Assembly (NCBI RefSeq): GCF_013302895.1
Contig: NZ_VJOK01000001.1
Span: 4,544,336 to 4,608,335 of the forward strand
Source: Streptomyces albus subsp. chlorinus
GTDB taxonomy: Bacteria > Actinomycetota > Actinomycetes > Streptomycetales > Streptomycetaceae
DNA: 64,000 nt
Reading direction: 5' to 3'
This document shows, one piece after another, positions 44,623 through 54,830 of the stretch. Each line of letters starts with the position of its first letter. Within the stretch, counting starts at the first letter, position 1. Both the position numbers and the translations under genes were made by a program. The notes below the pieces were generated by a model. The model was not told the DNA's origin. It ran no database searches and saw only the letters and a list, made by a program, of their open reading frames with translations.

Positions 44623-45272
44623 TGCGTATCGTCCTCGTCGGACCCCCTGGTGCGGGCAAGGGAACACAGGCGGCTTTCCTCGCCAAGAACCTCGCCGTTC
44701 CGCACATCGCCACGGGTGACCTCTTCCGCGCCAACATGAGCCAGGGCACCGCGCTCGGCCAGCAGGCCAAGGAGTACATGAGCGCCGGCCAGCTCGTGCC
44801 GGACGAGATCACCATCGGGATGGCCAAGAGCCGTATGGCGGAGCCGGACGCGAGCGGCGGCTTCCTGCTCGACGGCTTCCCGCGGAACATCGCGCAGGCG
44901 CAGGCACTGGACGCCCACCTGGAAGAGACCGGCCAGAAGCTGGACGCGGTTCTCGACCTGGAGGTCCCCGAGGACGAGGTCGTCCGGCGGATCGCCGGAC
45001 GGCGCATCTGCCGGAACGACAGCAGCCACGTTTTCCACGTCGAGTACAAGGCCCCCAAGACCCCGGGCGTCTGCGACGTGTGCGGCGGCGAGCTGTACCA
45101 GCGTGAGGACGACCGCGAGGAGACCGTCCGCAAGCGGCTGGAGGTCTACCACAGCGAGACCGAGCCGATCATCGACCACTACAAGGCGCAGGGACTGGTG
45201 ACCACCATCTCCGCGCTGGGCGCTGTCGACGAGGTGACGCAGCGGGCGATGAGCGCGCTGCGGCGCGACTGA
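44622..45272 (+). CDS. adk: Adenylate kinase
   Basis: A 216-residue kinase interconverting ATP, AMP and ADP. P-loop [10 protein letters not shown] (7-16), AMP site [27 protein letters not shown], and RRICRND. The LID is of the long, zinc-finger-like type but with three cysteines (CRND.., CDVCGG): the second position of the first pair is not Cys, so metal binding may use Asp/His or be lost. Coupled to secY as in most actinobacteria. Confidence 0.97.
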   Translation: MRIVLVGPPGAGKGTQAAFLAKNLAVPHIATGDLFRANMSQGTALGQQAKEYMSAGQLVPDEITIGMAKSRMAEPDASGGFLLDGFPRNIAQAQALDAHLEETGQKLDAVLDLEVPEDEVVRRIAGRRICRNDSSHVFHVEYKAPKTPGVCDVCGGELYQREDDREETVRKRLEVYHSETEPIIDHYKAQGLVTTISALGAVDEVTQRAMSALRRD

Positions 45273-45274
45273 CG

Positions 45275-45316
45275 ACGGGTCCCTCGTGCCGCGTCGCCAC
45301 CGACGCGGCCCGACCC
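45275..45316 (+). terminator. Hairpin after adk
   Basis: A perfect 9-bp stem GCCGCGTCG/CGACGCGGC (45288-45296 with 45301-45309, loop CCAC), extended by CGGGTC/GACCCG pairing outside. The 272-bp adk-map gap contains no supported gene. Confidence 0.65.
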
Positions 45317-45544
45317 GTGGTGCCGTGGCCGCACGCCGTCGCGGCCGGAAGATCATGGGGGCCGGGCTGATGCCCGGCCCCCTCATCGCGCCCCGGGTCC
45401 GCCCCCGCCCCGGGCGCGGCCCTCGTCCCCGGCACCCGGGCGCGGCCTCCGGCCCCGGGGCGGGGCTGGCAGACTTGAGGGGGCAGTAACAGCAGTCGGT
45501 GCGTTACCGGCGAGGGTCGCCGGTCAGGGAAGGCGGAAGCCGTC

Positions 45545-46381
45545 ATGGTGGAGATCAAGACCCCGGACCAGATCGCGAAGATGCGCGAGGCGGGGCTGGT
45601 CGTCGCCGCCATGCACGAGGCCTGCGCGGCAGCGGCCGTCCCCGGGGCGACGACCAAGGACCTGGACGAGGTCGCGGCCAAGGTGCTGGCCGATCACGGT
45701 GCGAAGCCGAATTTCCTGGGCTACGGCGGCTTCCCCGGCAACATCTGCACCTCCGTCAACGACGTCGTCGTCCACGGCATCCCCAGCAAGGAGACCGTCC
45801 TCAAGGCGGGTGACCTGCTCTCCATCGACGCCGGCGCCATCGTGGACGGCTGGCACGGCGACGCCGCGCTGACCGTCTTCGTGGGGGAGGGCCACTCGGC
45901 TGAGCTGCGCGAGCTGAGCCGGGTGACCGAGGAGTCCATGTGGGCGGGGATCGCCGCCATGCGCAAGGGCAACCGGCTGGTCGACATCTCCAAGGCGATC
46001 GAGAGCTACATCCGGCGGCAGCCGCGCCCCTCGGGCGGCAGGTACGGGATCATCGAGGACTACGGCGGCCACGGCATCGGCTCCCAGATGCACATGGAGC
46101 CCCACCTGCTGAACTACGTCGAGCGGCGGCGGGGGCGGGGGCCCAAGCTGGTGCCCGGGATGTGCCTGGCCATCGAACCGATGGTGAGCCTGGGCACGGC
46201 GAAGACGCACGTCCTTTCGGACGAGTGGACGGTCAAGACGAACGACGGCACCTGGTCCTCCCACTGGGAGCACTCCGTCGCCCTGACGGAGCAGGGGCCG
46301 CTGGTGCTGACGGCCCGCGACGGGGGCCGCGCGAAGCTGGCCGAGCTGGGCGTGGAGGCGGCGCCGGACCCGCTGGGCTGA
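45545..46381 (+). CDS. map: Methionine aminopeptidase type I
   Basis: A 278-residue metallopeptidase removing N-terminal Met from nascent proteins. The five metal ligands are visible in [32 protein letters not shown] and WEHSVALT. The ATG at 45545 follows GGAAGGCGG. Streptomycetes usually have other map paralogues; this is the ribosomal-cluster copy next to infA. Confidence 0.97.
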   Translation: MVEIKTPDQIAKMREAGLVVAAMHEACAAAAVPGATTKDLDEVAAKVLADHGAKPNFLGYGGFPGNICTSVNDVVVHGIPSKETVLKAGDLLSIDAGAIVDGWHGDAALTVFVGEGHSAELRELSRVTEESMWAGIAAMRKGNRLVDISKAIESYIRRQPRPSGGRYGIIEDYGGHGIGSQMHMEPHLLNYVERRRGRGPKLVPGMCLAIEPMVSLGTAKTHVLSDEWTVKTNDGTWSSHWEHSVALTEQGPLVLTARDGGRAKLAELGVEAAPDPLG

Positions 46382-46479
46382 GGCTTTCCGCTCCTCTTCC
46401 GTGCCGCTGTGCTCCGCTGTTCCGCTCGCCGGGATGCCGCGGGGGAGTAAAGATCTCTTTCGCAGGGGATACTCCCTGA

Positions 46480-46509
46480 TTCGCCATGCGGGGCGGTGTG
46501 TCGTAGACT
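46480..46509 (+). promoter_or_regulatory. Candidate promoter for infA-rpmJ-rpsM
   Basis: TTCGCC (46480-46485), an 18-bp spacer and TAGACT (46504-46509). The -10 fits the Streptomyces principal sigma consensus well; the -35 is weaker. It lies 87 bp before infA. Confidence 0.5.
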
Positions 46510-46595
46510 GGCTCGTCGGCCCCGGTGTACCCGTATGCCAGTCGGGAAGTCAGGGCCTCCCAGGTAGCCGATCCCGGAAGGTGAAGCGCTCAAGC

Positions 46596-46817
46596 ATGGC
46601 CAAAAAACAAGGGGCCATCGAGATCGAGGGCACCGTCGTCGAGTCTCTCCCGAACGCGATGTTCAAGGTGGAGCTCCAGAACGGGCACCAGGTCCTCGCG
46701 CACATCAGCGGCAAGATGCGGATGCACTACATCCGTATCCTTCCCGACGACAGGGTCGTGGTGGAGCTGTCTCCCTACGACCTGACGCGCGGACGGATCG
46801 TCTACCGCTACAAGTAG
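46596..46817 (+). CDS. infA: Translation initiation factor IF-1
   Basis: A 73-residue OB-fold IF-1 that occupies the ribosomal A site during initiation: [46 protein letters not shown]. The start is ATG 46596 with GGAAGGTGAAG upstream. Confidence 0.98.
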   Translation: MAKKQGAIEIEGTVVESLPNAMFKVELQNGHQVLAHISGKMRMHYIRILPDDRVVVELSPYDLTRGRIVYRYK

Positions 46818-46893
46818 ATCGACAGATCGTGCCGGCTTCCCGCACCCCGAGGGGCCCGTGGGGAAACGGCCTGACCCGGAGAACCTCAACACC

Positions 46894-47007
46894 ATGAAGG
46901 TCAAGCCGAGCGTCAAGAAGATCTGCGACAAGTGCAAGGTGATCCGCCGCCACGGCCGGGTCATGGTCATTTGCGAGAACCTGCGCCACAAGCAGCGCCA
47001 GGGCTGA
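46894..47007 (+). CDS. rpmJ: 50S ribosomal protein L36
   Basis: A 37-residue L36, the smallest gene here: [20 protein letters not shown] and [17 protein letters not shown]. The zinc ligands are Cys11, Cys14, Cys27 and His32, so this is the zinc-binding form. It lies between infA and rpsM as expected. Confidence 0.97.
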   Translation: MKVKPSVKKICDKCKVIRRHGRVMVICENLRHKQRQG

Positions 47008-47216
47008 CGTACACGACCTGCCTTTCGCAGTTCCTTCGCGCGACGCGAGCAACAGTCACATAAGCAGGGCCCGGCACCGCCGACGGTGCCGACACCCCCG
47101 GTCGGAGGCCGGGGACCCTCCCCGAGCTCTTCGAGCGGGAACCTCCCGGCCGAAGAGGCCAGGGACGGGAACGGCACTGCTGCAGACCTCCGACGAAATC
47201 CTCAGGAGCCACATCC

Positions 47217-47597
47217 ATGGCACGCCTCGCTGGCGTCGACCTCCCGCGCGAGAAGCGCGTCGAGGTCGCCCTCACCTACGTCTTCGGCATCGGCCGCACC
47301 CTTGCCCAGCAGACCCTGCGCGAGACCGGGGTCAACCCGGACACCCGCGTCCGGGACCTGGCCGAGGACGAGCTGGTCAAGCTCCGCGAGTACGTGGACA
47401 ACAACCTGCGCGTCGAGGGTGACCTCCGCCGTGAGATCCAGGCCGACATCCGCCGCAAGGTGGAGATCGGCTGCTACGAGGGTCTGCGCCACCGGCGCGG
47501 TCTCCCGGTCCACGGCCAGCGCACCAAGACCAACGCCCGCACCCGTAAGGGCCCGCGTCGCGCCATCGCCGGCAAGAAGAAGCCGGGCAAGAAGTAG
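47217..47597 (+). CDS. rpsM: 30S ribosomal protein S13
   Basis: A 126-residue S13 contacting P-site tRNA and the subunit bridge. [34 protein letters not shown] and the basic [20 protein letters not shown] tail are typical. ATG follows CAGGAGCCAC. The 209-bp gap from rpmJ shows no extra gene. Confidence 0.98.
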   Translation: MARLAGVDLPREKRVEVALTYVFGIGRTLAQQTLRETGVNPDTRVRDLAEDELVKLREYVDNNLRVEGDLRREIQADIRRKVEIGCYEGLRHRRGLPVHGQRTKTNARTRKGPRRAIAGKKKPGKK

Positions 47598-47661
47598 TCC
47601 GCACCGGACACGCTGCAAGCGGTCCGCGTTGTAGGACCGACCACCTCACGGGAGTTTCCAT

Positions 47662-48066
47662 ATGCCTCCGAAGGGCCGTACGGCCGGCGCCAAGAAGGTG
47701 CGCCGCAAGGAGAAGAAGAACGTCGCCCACGGGCACGCTCACATCAAGAGCACGTTCAACAACACCATCGTCTCGATCACCGACCCCACCGGCAACGTGA
47801 TCTCCTGGGCCTCGGCCGGCCACGTCGGCTTCAAGGGCTCGCGCAAGTCGACGCCGTTCGCCGCGCAGATGGCCGCCGAGAACGCGGCGCGCCGCGCGCA
47901 GGAGCACGGCATGCGGAAGGTCGACGTCTTCGTCAAGGGTCCCGGCTCCGGCCGTGAGACCGCGATCCGCTCCCTCCAGGCCACCGGGCTGGAGGTCGGC
48001 TCCATCCAGGACGTCACCCCCACCCCGCACAACGGCTGCCGCCCGCCGAAGCGTCGCCGGGTCTGA
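47662..48066 (+). CDS. rpsK: 30S ribosomal protein S11
   Basis: A 134-residue S11 of the 30S platform: [56 protein letters not shown] follows CGGGAGTTTCC. Confidence 0.98.
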   Translation: MPPKGRTAGAKKVRRKEKKNVAHGHAHIKSTFNNTIVSITDPTGNVISWASAGHVGFKGSRKSTPFAAQMAAENAARRAQEHGMRKVDVFVKGPGSGRETAIRSLQATGLEVGSIQDVTPTPHNGCRPPKRRRV

Positions 48067-48093
48067 GAACTGAAGTAGGAGATCACCAGAACT

Positions 48094-48720
48094 ATGGCGC
48101 GTTACACCGGGGCCGACTGCAAGCGTTGCCGTCGGGAGAAGCAGAAGCTCTTCCTCAAGGGAGCTAAGTGCGAGAGCGCGAAGTGCCCGATCGAGATCCG
48201 TCCTTACCCCCCGGGTGAGCACGGACGCGGGCGCACCAAGGACTCCGAGTACCTGCTGCAGAAGCGTGAGAAGCAGAAGGCCGCTCGTATCTACGGCGTC
48301 CTGGAGAAGCAGTTCCGCGGGTACTACAACGAGGCCAACCGGATGTCGGGCAAGACGGGTGACAACCTGCTCCGCATCCTGGAGACCCGGCTCGACAACG
48401 TCGTGTACCGGGCCGGCTTCGCCAAGTCCCGCGACCACGCCCGCCAGCTGGTCAAGCACGGCCACATCACGCTGAACGGCCGGAAGACCGACATCCCCTC
48501 CGCGCGGGTGTCCGTCAACGACATCATCGAGGTCCGCGAGTCCTCCCGCAGCCTGACCCCCTTCCAGGTGGCGGCCGCGGAGGCCGGCGAGAAGACGGTT
48601 CCGGCGTGGCTGGAGGCCATCCCGTCGAAGCTGCGGATCCTTGTCCACTCGCTGCCCGAGCGCCAGGTGATCGACACCCAGGTGCAGGAGCAGCTGATCG
48701 TCGAGCTGTACTCGAAGTAA
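48094..48720 (+). CDS. rpsD: 30S ribosomal protein S4
   Basis: A 208-residue S4, an assembly initiator of 16S rRNA. A zinc-finger-type N-terminus (Cys9, Cys12, Cys26, Cys31) and the S4 RNA-binding domain (RLDNVVYRAGFAKSRDHARQ, LVKHGHITLNGRK) are present. ATG follows GTAGGAGATCACC. Confidence 0.98.
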   Translation: MARYTGADCKRCRREKQKLFLKGAKCESAKCPIEIRPYPPGEHGRGRTKDSEYLLQKREKQKAARIYGVLEKQFRGYYNEANRMSGKTGDNLLRILETRLDNVVYRAGFAKSRDHARQLVKHGHITLNGRKTDIPSARVSVNDIIEVRESSRSLTPFQVAAAEAGEKTVPAWLEAIPSKLRILVHSLPERQVIDTQVQEQLIVELYSK

Positions 48721-48872
48721 TTCGGGTGGGCGTCGGGGCGTGCCCGGAGTGATCCGGGCGCGGCTCGCAGAAGGAGGGGCGGGCGGTCCCGGCGGTGTTC
48801 CGGCCGGACCGCCCGTACCCTTGCAGTACCGGCATCAAATAGCGGTTGCCGAAAACTGGAGGCACACATCCC

Positions 48873-49895
48873 ATGCTGATCGCTCAGCGTCCCTCTCTGA
48901 CCGAAGAGGTCGTCGACGAGTTCCGCTCACGGTTCGTGATCGAGCCGCTGGAGCCGGGCTTCGGCTACACCCTCGGTAACTCCCTTCGTCGCACGCTCCT
49001 CTCCTCGATCCCCGGCGCTGCTGTGACCAGCATCCGGATCGACGGCGTTCTGCACGAGTTCTCCACCGTGCCGGGCGTCAAGGAGGACGTCACCGACCTG
49101 ATCCTCAACATCAAGTCCCTCGTCGTCTCCTCCGAGCACGACGAGCCGGTCGTGATGTACCTGCGCAAGCAGGGCCCGGGCCTGGTCACCGCCGCGGACA
49201 TCGCGCCGCCGGCCGGTGTCGAGGTGCACAACCCGGACCTGGTCCTGGCCACGCTCAACGCCAAGGGCAAGCTGGAGATGGAGCTGACCGTCGAGCGCGG
49301 TCGCGGCTACGTCTCCGCCGTGCAGAACAAGCAGGTGGGCCAGGAGATCGGCCGTATCCCGGTCGACTCCATCTACTCGCCCGTCCTCAAGGTGACCTAC
49401 AAGGTCGAGGCCACCCGTGTCGAGCAGCGCACCGACTTCGACAAGCTGATCGTCGACGTCGAGACCAAGCAGGCCATGCGGCCGCGTGACGCCATGGCGT
49501 CGGCCGGCAAGACCCTGGTCGAGCTGTTCGGTCTGGCCCGCGAGCTGAACGTCGACGCCGAGGGCATCGACATGGGCCCGTCCCCGACGGACGCGGCGCT
49601 GGCCGCCGACCTGGCCCTGCCGATCGAGGAGCTGGAGCTGACGGTCCGCTCCTACAACTGCCTCAAGCGTGAGGGCATCCACTCGGTGGGCGAGCTGGTG
49701 GCCCGTTCCGAGGCGGACCTGCTGGACATCCGCAACTTCGGTGCCAAGTCGATCGACGAGGTCAAGGCGAAGCTGGCCGGCATGGGCCTGGCGCTGAAGG
49801 ACTCGCCTCCCGGATTCGACCCGACCGCCGCCGCGGACGCCTTCGGCGCCGACGACGACACGGACGCCGGGTTCGTCGAGACCGAGCAGTACTGA
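48873..49895 (+). CDS. rpoA: DNA-directed RNA polymerase subunit alpha
   Basis: A 340-residue alpha subunit. The N-terminal assembly domain starts [20 protein letters not shown] and contains [20 protein letters not shown]. The C-terminal UP-element/activator domain (about 245-315) has [20 protein letters not shown] and [19 protein letters not shown]. An acidic tail follows. ATG 48873 is preceded by CTGGAGGCAC. Confidence 0.98.
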   Translation: MLIAQRPSLTEEVVDEFRSRFVIEPLEPGFGYTLGNSLRRTLLSSIPGAAVTSIRIDGVLHEFSTVPGVKEDVTDLILNIKSLVVSSEHDEPVVMYLRKQGPGLVTAADIAPPAGVEVHNPDLVLATLNAKGKLEMELTVERGRGYVSAVQNKQVGQEIGRIPVDSIYSPVLKVTYKVEATRVEQRTDFDKLIVDVETKQAMRPRDAMASAGKTLVELFGLARELNVDAEGIDMGPSPTDAALAADLALPIEELELTVRSYNCLKREGIHSVGELVARSEADLLDIRNFGAKSIDEVKAKLAGMGLALKDSPPGFDPTAAADAFGADDDTDAGFVETEQY

Positions 49896-50036
49896 GAGCT
49901 CGGTACCGACAGCTGTGTGGTGACCGCGGGCCCGGCTCCGGCCGGGGCGCGCCCACGCGGCGGAGCCGAAGATCGGTTCCGTCCCGCGCCCCTGACGGGG
50001 CGCACCCCCGTGCCGCAAGGGCGCGGGGCCGTACCC

Positions 50037-50084
50037 CCGGTACCTGACACGGCCGGGACTGCCGCCGGTGCCTGATACGGCCGG
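50037..50084. repeat. Two 20-bp direct repeats upstream of rplQ
   Basis: CCGGT(A/G)CCTGA(C/T)ACGGCCGG occurs at 50037-50056 and 50065-50084 with a 28-bp period, in the 215-bp gap between rpoA and rplQ, ending 26 bp before rplQ. Confidence 0.75.
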
Positions 50085-50110
50085 TGCAGTGACAACGAAG
50101 GAGGAGCACC

Positions 50111-50596
50111 ATGCCGAAGCCCACCAAGGGTCCCCGTCTGGGCGGCAGCGCCGCGCACCAGAAGGCGATGCTGGGCAACCTGGCGACCGCGCTGTTCGAG
50201 CACGGCCGCATCACGACGACCGAGGCGAAGGCCCGCCGCCTGCGTCCGGTCGCCGAGCGCCTGATCACCAAGGCGAAGAAGGGCGACCTGCACAACCGTC
50301 GCCAGGTCATGCGCACGATCCTCGACAAGAGCGTCGTGCACACCCTCTTCACCGAGATCGGCCCGCGGTACGAGAACCGTCCCGGTGGCTACACCCGCAT
50401 CACCAAGATCGGTCCGCGTCGTGGCGACAACGCCCCGATGGCGGTCATCGAGCTGGTCGAGCCGCTGACGGTGCAGCAGGCCGCGGTCGGCGAGGCGGAG
50501 GCCGCCACCAAGCGTGCTGCCAAGGACGAGGCCGCCACCAAGGCCGAGTCCGCGGAGTCCGCCGAGGGCGCCGAGGGCGAGTCCAAGGAAGACTGA
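50111..50596 (+). CDS. rplQ: 50S ribosomal protein L17
   Basis: A 161-residue L17. The core ([53 protein letters not shown]) is standard; an Ala/Glu-rich acidic C-terminal tail of about 40 residues is typical of streptomycetes. ATG follows AAGGAGGAGCACC. Last gene of the alpha operon. Confidence 0.97.
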   Translation: MPKPTKGPRLGGSAAHQKAMLGNLATALFEHGRITTTEAKARRLRPVAERLITKAKKGDLHNRRQVMRTILDKSVVHTLFTEIGPRYENRPGGYTRITKIGPRRGDNAPMAVIELVEPLTVQQAAVGEAEAATKRAAKDEAATKAESAESAEGAEGESKED

Positions 50597-50607
50597 CCCG
50601 GCATGAG

Positions 50608-50633
50608 CGGGCCCGCCCTTCGGGGTGGGCCCG
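50608..50633 (+). terminator. Hairpin terminator after rplQ
   Basis: An 11-bp stem (50608-50618 with 50623-50633, one G-T pair, TTCG tetraloop) followed by TTCTGTTGTCG, a moderately T-rich tail. Confidence 0.85.
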
Positions 50634-50748
50634 TTCTGTTGTCGTTTGCGGGCGGGCCGGTCGTGCCCTCCCCCGGCCTCCGGCCGGGAGATGCCCCCGG
50701 TGCCGCCCAGCGGCACGCTTGCCCACAACCTTCTGGAGAGGTGTCGCC

Positions 50749-51582
50749 GTGGTGCGGATTCGGCTGGATGTGGCCTATGACGGGCGGGAGTTTTCCGGGT
50801 GGGCCCGGCAGAAGGAAGGGCAGCGCACGGTCCAGGGTGAGATCGAGGACGCGCTGCGCGTCGTCCTGCGGCGGGACGAGACGCCGGAGCTGACCGTGGC
50901 GGGGCGGACCGACGCGGGCGTGCACGCGCGTGGTCAGGTGGCGCACGTGGACCTGCCGGACGAGGTGTGGGCCGAGCACCGCGCGCACCTGCTGCGCCGC
51001 CTCGCCGGGCGGCTTCCCATGGACGTCCGCGTCCTGCGGCTCAGCGAGGCGCCCCCGCACTTCGACGCCCGGTTCTCGGCCGTCTGGCGCCGCTACTCCT
51101 ACCGGGTCACCGACCATCCCGGCGGCGCCGATCCGCTGCTGCGCGGCCATGTGCTGTGGCACAACTGGCCGCTGGACGTGGACGCCATGAACGAGGCCGC
51201 GCGGGGCCTGCTGGGGGAGCACGACTTCGCCGCGTACTGCAAGAAGCGCGAGGGCGCCACGACGATCCGTACGCTCCAGCGGCTGGAGTGGGTGCGCCGC
51301 GAGGACGGGATCCTGGAGGCGACGGTGCAGGCGGACGCGTTCTGCCACAACATGGTCCGCTCCCTGGTGGGCGCCATGCTCTTCGTCGGCGACGGCCACC
51401 GCCCGCCCGAGTGGCCCGCGAAGGTGCTGGCCGCGCGGGTGCGGGACTCGGCCGTGCACGTGGTGCGGCCGCACGGGCTCACCCTGGAGCAGGTCGCCTA
51501 CCCGCCGGACGAGGAACTGGCGGCCCGCAACCGTGCCTCCCGCAACAAGCGCACGCTGCCGCCGCTGCCGGGCTGCTGCTGA
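50749..51582 (+). CDS. truA: tRNA pseudouridine(38-40) synthase
   Basis: A 277-residue TruA that isomerises uridines 38-40 in the anticodon arm. The catalytic Asp55 lies in [26 protein letters not shown] and [13 protein letters not shown] are also present. The GTG at 50749 is 8 nt from GGAGAGG. The last residues, LPPLPGCC, are encoded by the first unit of a tandem repeat that continues past the stop. Confidence 0.96.
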   Translation: MVRIRLDVAYDGREFSGWARQKEGQRTVQGEIEDALRVVLRRDETPELTVAGRTDAGVHARGQVAHVDLPDEVWAEHRAHLLRRLAGRLPMDVRVLRLSEAPPHFDARFSAVWRRYSYRVTDHPGGADPLLRGHVLWHNWPLDVDAMNEAARGLLGEHDFAAYCKKREGATTIRTLQRLEWVRREDGILEATVQADAFCHNMVRSLVGAMLFVGDGHRPPEWPAKVLAARVRDSAVHVVRPHGLTLEQVAYPPDEELAARNRASRNKRTLPPLPGCC

Positions 51583-51640
51583 CCCGCCGCTGCCGCCGCT
51601 GCCGGGCTGCTGCTCACCCCCCGCTGCCGCCGCGGTCAGC
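51554..51640. repeat. 34-bp tandem repeat spanning the truA stop
   Basis: Units starting CGCTGCCGCCGCTGCCGG begin at 51554 and 51588, with a partial third at 51622. The truA stop lies in the first unit, so the truA C-terminus has probably been rewritten by repeat expansion. Confidence 0.8.
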
Positions 51641-52517
51641 CGTCCGCCGGCTCCTTCGCGGCCTGCGATGACTGGGCGCGGCCACGCTGCAGGACGCGGG
51701 CGTAGGCGTAGTTGGAGCCGTCGAGTGCGGTCTGCTGGGCCTGTTTGTCACCGGCGCCGGAGGCCTGGCCGTCGGTGCGGCCCGCGATGGTGAAGTAGGC
51801 GTACCGGCCCAGGGAGTTGGCCGTGGTGCGGCAGGTGACGGTGCGGCAGAAATCGGGGACGCCGCCGCCGGGGAGGGCGACGAGGTTGGGCTGGTAGCCC
51901 TCCTTGACCCTGCTCGCCGTCCTGGTGTTCTCGAACACGGCGATGCCCACCGTCACCGCGAGCCCGTCGCGGGTGTAGGTGGCGCGGTAGAGGGTGTCGC
52001 AGCCGTTGCGGGTCAGCACCGGGCCCAGGCCCGCGTGGGCGGCCTCGGCGCAGTTCTTGCTGGTGTCGGTCCTGGCCAGCTTGTAGGCGCGGCCGTTGAT
52101 CGTGACCTTCTTGTTCGGGAAGAGCGTGGCAGCGCTGAGCGGGGCCTTGTCGCGCTTGGCGTCGGAGATGAAGTCCTTCGGCGGCGGCGGAGGCGGCGGG
52201 TCGTCCTTGAAGGTGGGCTCCGGCGGCTTGCTGCTGCCGTCCGGGATGCTCTCGGACGGCGGGAGGGAGTTCGACGGCTTGTCCGAGGCGCCCTGCGAGC
52301 CGTCCTCGTTGACGACGGCCACCGCGACGATGCCCGCGACCGCGGCCGTGGCCAGCGCGCCGCCGCCCGCCATCAGCCAGCGGCGGCGCCGGGCGCGCCG
52401 GCGCTCGGCCTGTTCGGCCAGTGCCGCCCAGTCCGGTGTCGGCCCTGTGGAACCCCCGGCGTTCCAGCCGGGTCCGCCCTGGGAACCCCACTCCGGTCCC
52501 CCCTGCCCAAAGCTCAT
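51636..52517 (-). CDS. Membrane-anchored hypothetical protein
   Basis: A 293-residue protein: Gly-rich N-terminus, Arg-rich stretch (about 39-46), one transmembrane segment (about 48-68, LMAGGGALATAAVAGIVAVA), a Ser/Pro-rich linker with seven prolines in a row, and an extracellular domain with two cysteine pairs (NCAEAAHAGLG, NGCDTLY, FCRTVTCRT). It resembles conserved streptomycete proteins next to truA. Function unknown. It is convergent with truA. Confidence 0.8.
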   Translation of the reverse strand: MSFGQGGPEWGSQGGPGWNAGGSTGPTPDWAALAEQAERRRARRRRWLMAGGGALATAAVAGIVAVAVVNEDGSQGASDKPSNSLPPSESIPDGSSKPPEPTFKDDPPPPPPPKDFISDAKRDKAPLSAATLFPNKKVTINGRAYKLARTDTSKNCAEAAHAGLGPVLTRNGCDTLYRATYTRDGLAVTVGIAVFENTRTASRVKEGYQPNLVALPGGGVPDFCRTVTCRTTANSLGRYAYFTIAGRTDGQASGAGDKQAQQTALDGSNYAYARVLQRGRAQSSQAAKEPADG

Positions 52518-52593
52518 GCGGGCATCTTAGGGCGCCCCGTACACCGCCCGACATGCGCCGGGGGCCGACGTCGTCGTACCGTGACAATCCCTC

Positions 52594-53628
52594 TCATGAC
52601 CGAGCGTCGACTCTTGCGAGTACTGCCTCGGCCAGCCCGCGGAATTCCCGGTAGCAGGTCTTGACGTACTGCTGGGTGCTGCCCAGAGCGCCGTCCGCAG
52701 GTCTCAGGTCGAACATCGGTTTGCGCGCGTCGTGCGCCAGTGGCATCAGACTCCTGTAGTTGCGCAGGGTCGCGATGCGGTGACTGCTGTCGTCACGGGA
52801 GGGTGGGGACTCGCCCAGAACCATGGCGGAGTACACCCAAGGGATGCGTTCGAGCCACCGCTCGTATGCTTTGACGGGCCGGTCGAGCCGCATCTCGGGC
52901 TGCATGATCACATAGCCGAGTGGCCGCATCTCCGCCTGCGGCGCCGAGATACCGGCGGGCACCCTCGGCAGCACCAGGCTCTGCCAGTCCCGGCGCCATT
53001 CCCGCAGTGTCGGCCCCAGGTTGCTCAAGCCCTTCAACGAGAAGAGGTCCGCAGCGAGCGGCATCAGCACTGTGTCGCCCGTGATGAGTGCGGCGCGGTT
53101 GATGGCACCGAGGTTCGGCCCGACATCGATGAGGACCACATCCGCTTCGACGGACACCCTCGCCTGCTCGACGATCCGGTGGAACGCGGTGGACGTGCGG
53201 ATCGCGGCGACGTCCCCCGCGTACGCGCGCGACCATTCGTTGGACAGCTTGTCCTCGAAACGGCTCAGGTCGAGGCTGCCCGGCAGCAGCCAGAGACCAG
53301 GCTGCAAGCAGGCGGGCTCGATCGCCGCGATGTCGCCGGTTCCCTCCAGGATCGGGCGCACGGCGTCAGCGATCGTCTGGCCGCTGCGCACTCTCCCTGT
53401 ACCAGGCAGCCCCTGGAGTGCCGCGCCTTGGTTGATGAGTTCGGAGGGGTTCTCCCACAGTTCCTCGATCTCGGTCTCCTCCAGGCACATGGAGGTGAGA
53501 TTGGCCTGCGGATCCAGATCGATGGCCAGCACGCTGTACCCCATGCGGCGGATCATGTGCGCCAGGTGGTAGGCCAGTGTGGTCTTCCCGACTCCGCCTT
53601 TGTTGTTGAACAGCGCGATCGAGGTCAT
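52594..53628 (-). CDS. ParA/MinD-like ATPase
   Basis: A 344-residue deviant-Walker ATPase. Walker A NNKGGVGKTTL (Lys near 10 and 15), Walker A' IDLDPQANLT, Walker B VVLIDVGPNLGAINRAAL, and LMPLAADLFSLKGLSNLG. There is no ParB gene beside it. Its ATG overlaps the stop of the AlbA_2 gene (ATGA), so the two are coupled. It could segregate DNA, position proteins, or serve as an ATPase in a defence-type module; role unknown. Confidence 0.88.
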   Translation of the reverse strand: MTSIALFNNKGGVGKTTLAYHLAHMIRRMGYSVLAIDLDPQANLTSMCLEETEIEELWENPSELINQGAALQGLPGTGRVRSGQTIADAVRPILEGTGDIAAIEPACLQPGLWLLPGSLDLSRFEDKLSNEWSRAYAGDVAAIRTSTAFHRIVEQARVSVEADVVLIDVGPNLGAINRAALITGDTVLMPLAADLFSLKGLSNLGPTLREWRRDWQSLVLPRVPAGISAPQAEMRPLGYVIMQPEMRLDRPVKAYERWLERIPWVYSAMVLGESPPSRDDSSHRIATLRNYRSLMPLAHDARKPMFDLRPADGALGSTQQYVKTCYREFRGLAEAVLARVDARS

Positions 53629-54830
53629 GCGTCCCTCCGCATGGTGACTGCCCAGGACCAGTCGTCCACCTGGAACTCGGCGGGCGGGTTGCCGTTGCGC
53701 TGGAGAGAGGCCTGGATCCGTCCGACGCCGCGGCCGAATCGGTTCACATATCCGAGCCCCTTCATCGCGGCTGCGAGGGAGGGGTTGCGGTAGTCGGTGA
53801 CACGGTCGAAGTTGTCTTCCCGTACCTGCCCGAAGGGCCCGCCAGGATTGGTCACCTCGATCCTGTCGTCGAACCAGGCGATACGGACGGGGGCGTGAGA
53901 GGTCTCGTAGTTGCGGTGCATCAGCGCATTCATACAGACCTCGCGCAGGGCCTCCAGCGGATAGTCCGGCTGTGGGGTCTCGCGGAACCCGTCCTCGACG
54001 AGACGGGTACGCAGATTGCTCCGCAGCAGCGGTTCGAGCCGGGATGCCAGGCCCACCAGATTCTGTCGCAACTCCTGCTCGTCCGCGATGGCGGCGTCCA
54101 GATCGGTGCCTTGGTAGCGGACGAACTGGAGGTATGCGCCGGGGATGAAACTCCCCGGATCGAGCCCGATCGTGAGCATGCCCAAGGCTGTGGGTTGCCC
54201 GTCCGGTGTCAGAAGATGGAGGGAGGAGAGCTGGATGTCGATCGGGCGGCCGTTCTCCTCGATGACTTCGGGAGCCACCATGGAGGGCAGGTAGGCCCGC
54301 TCGAACACATCGAGGTCGAGGTCGTCGCGGTGCGCGAGGGCCAGCGGCCGGGTGTCGAAGGGCATGTCCTTGGCGCGCCTGCGCTCGGAGAGGACGCGTT
54401 CGTCCTCCCGGCTCGCCTTGCGTGTCGTGGGCCCGGGGCGCACCCAGACGACGCCTTCGAATCGGACCGGAGGAGTCGCGCTGGCCTCGACGTGGATCCG
54501 GATGACGGGTTTGCCCCGGTAGCGGGCGGCCTCGACGGTGAGGGAGGGGCGGTCCAGGATGCGGCCGTCGGCGCCGAGGTCGGTGAGCCGCAACAGCGCC
54601 CGGTCGCCGGTGTCGACATCATCCACGGGGCGCCCCGCGTCGTCCACGCCGATGAGGATGTCGCCGCCTCCGTGACCGCACAGGTCGTTGGCCATCGCGC
54701 ACACCGCGTTCCCGATGGCGTCGCCACGCTTGCCCTCCCGTTTCGCGGAACGTTTGAACTCCAGGGCCGGTGTCTCCCGTGTGCCCAGGGCGTCGGCCAG
54801 GTCCACTTCGTCTCCACTCACGCTGGTCAT
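53625..54830 (-). CDS. AlbA_2 (Schlafen-like)/COG2865-type ATP-binding protein
   Basis: A 401-residue protein. The N-terminal AlbA_2 domain (about 20-120) has TPALEFKRSAKREGKRG, GNAVCAMANDLCGHGGGDIL and IGVDDAGRPV. A GHKL-like ATPase module lies near 290-385 (EALREVCMNALMHRNYETSH, RIEVTNPGGPFG, GLGYVNRFGRGVGRIQ). This matches the COG2865 'predicted transcriptional regulator' class, whose real role is poorly known. Coupled by ATGA overlaps upstream to an RsbW-like ATPase and downstream to ParA. Confidence 0.85.
   Translation of the reverse strand: MTSVSGDEVDLADALGTRETPALEFKRSAKREGKRGDAIGNAVCAMANDLCGHGGGDILIGVDDAGRPVDDVDTGDRALLRLTDLGADGRILDRPSLTVEAARYRGKPVIRIHVEASATPPVRFEGVVWVRPGPTTRKASREDERVLSERRRAKDMPFDTRPLALAHRDDLDLDVFERAYLPSMVAPEVIEENGRPIDIQLSSLHLLTPDGQPTALGMLTIGLDPGSFIPGAYLQFVRYQGTDLDAAIADEQELRQNLVGLASRLEPLLRSNLRTRLVEDGFRETPQPDYPLEALREVCMNALMHRNYETSHAPVRIAWFDDRIEVTNPGGPFGQVREDNFDRVTDYRNPSLAAAMKGLGYVNRFGRGVGRIQASLQRNGNPPAEFQVDDWSWAVTMRRDA

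Noticed and set aside
50068..50748. N-terminal extension of truA through rplQ
   Set aside because: The frame is open upstream, but it reads out of frame through rplQ; GTG 50749 has the ribosome binding site and the family start.
52594..53628. Chromosomal or plasmid parAB segregation locus
   Set aside because: No ParB gene or clustered parS-like sites were found beside this ParA; its partner is the AlbA_2 protein.
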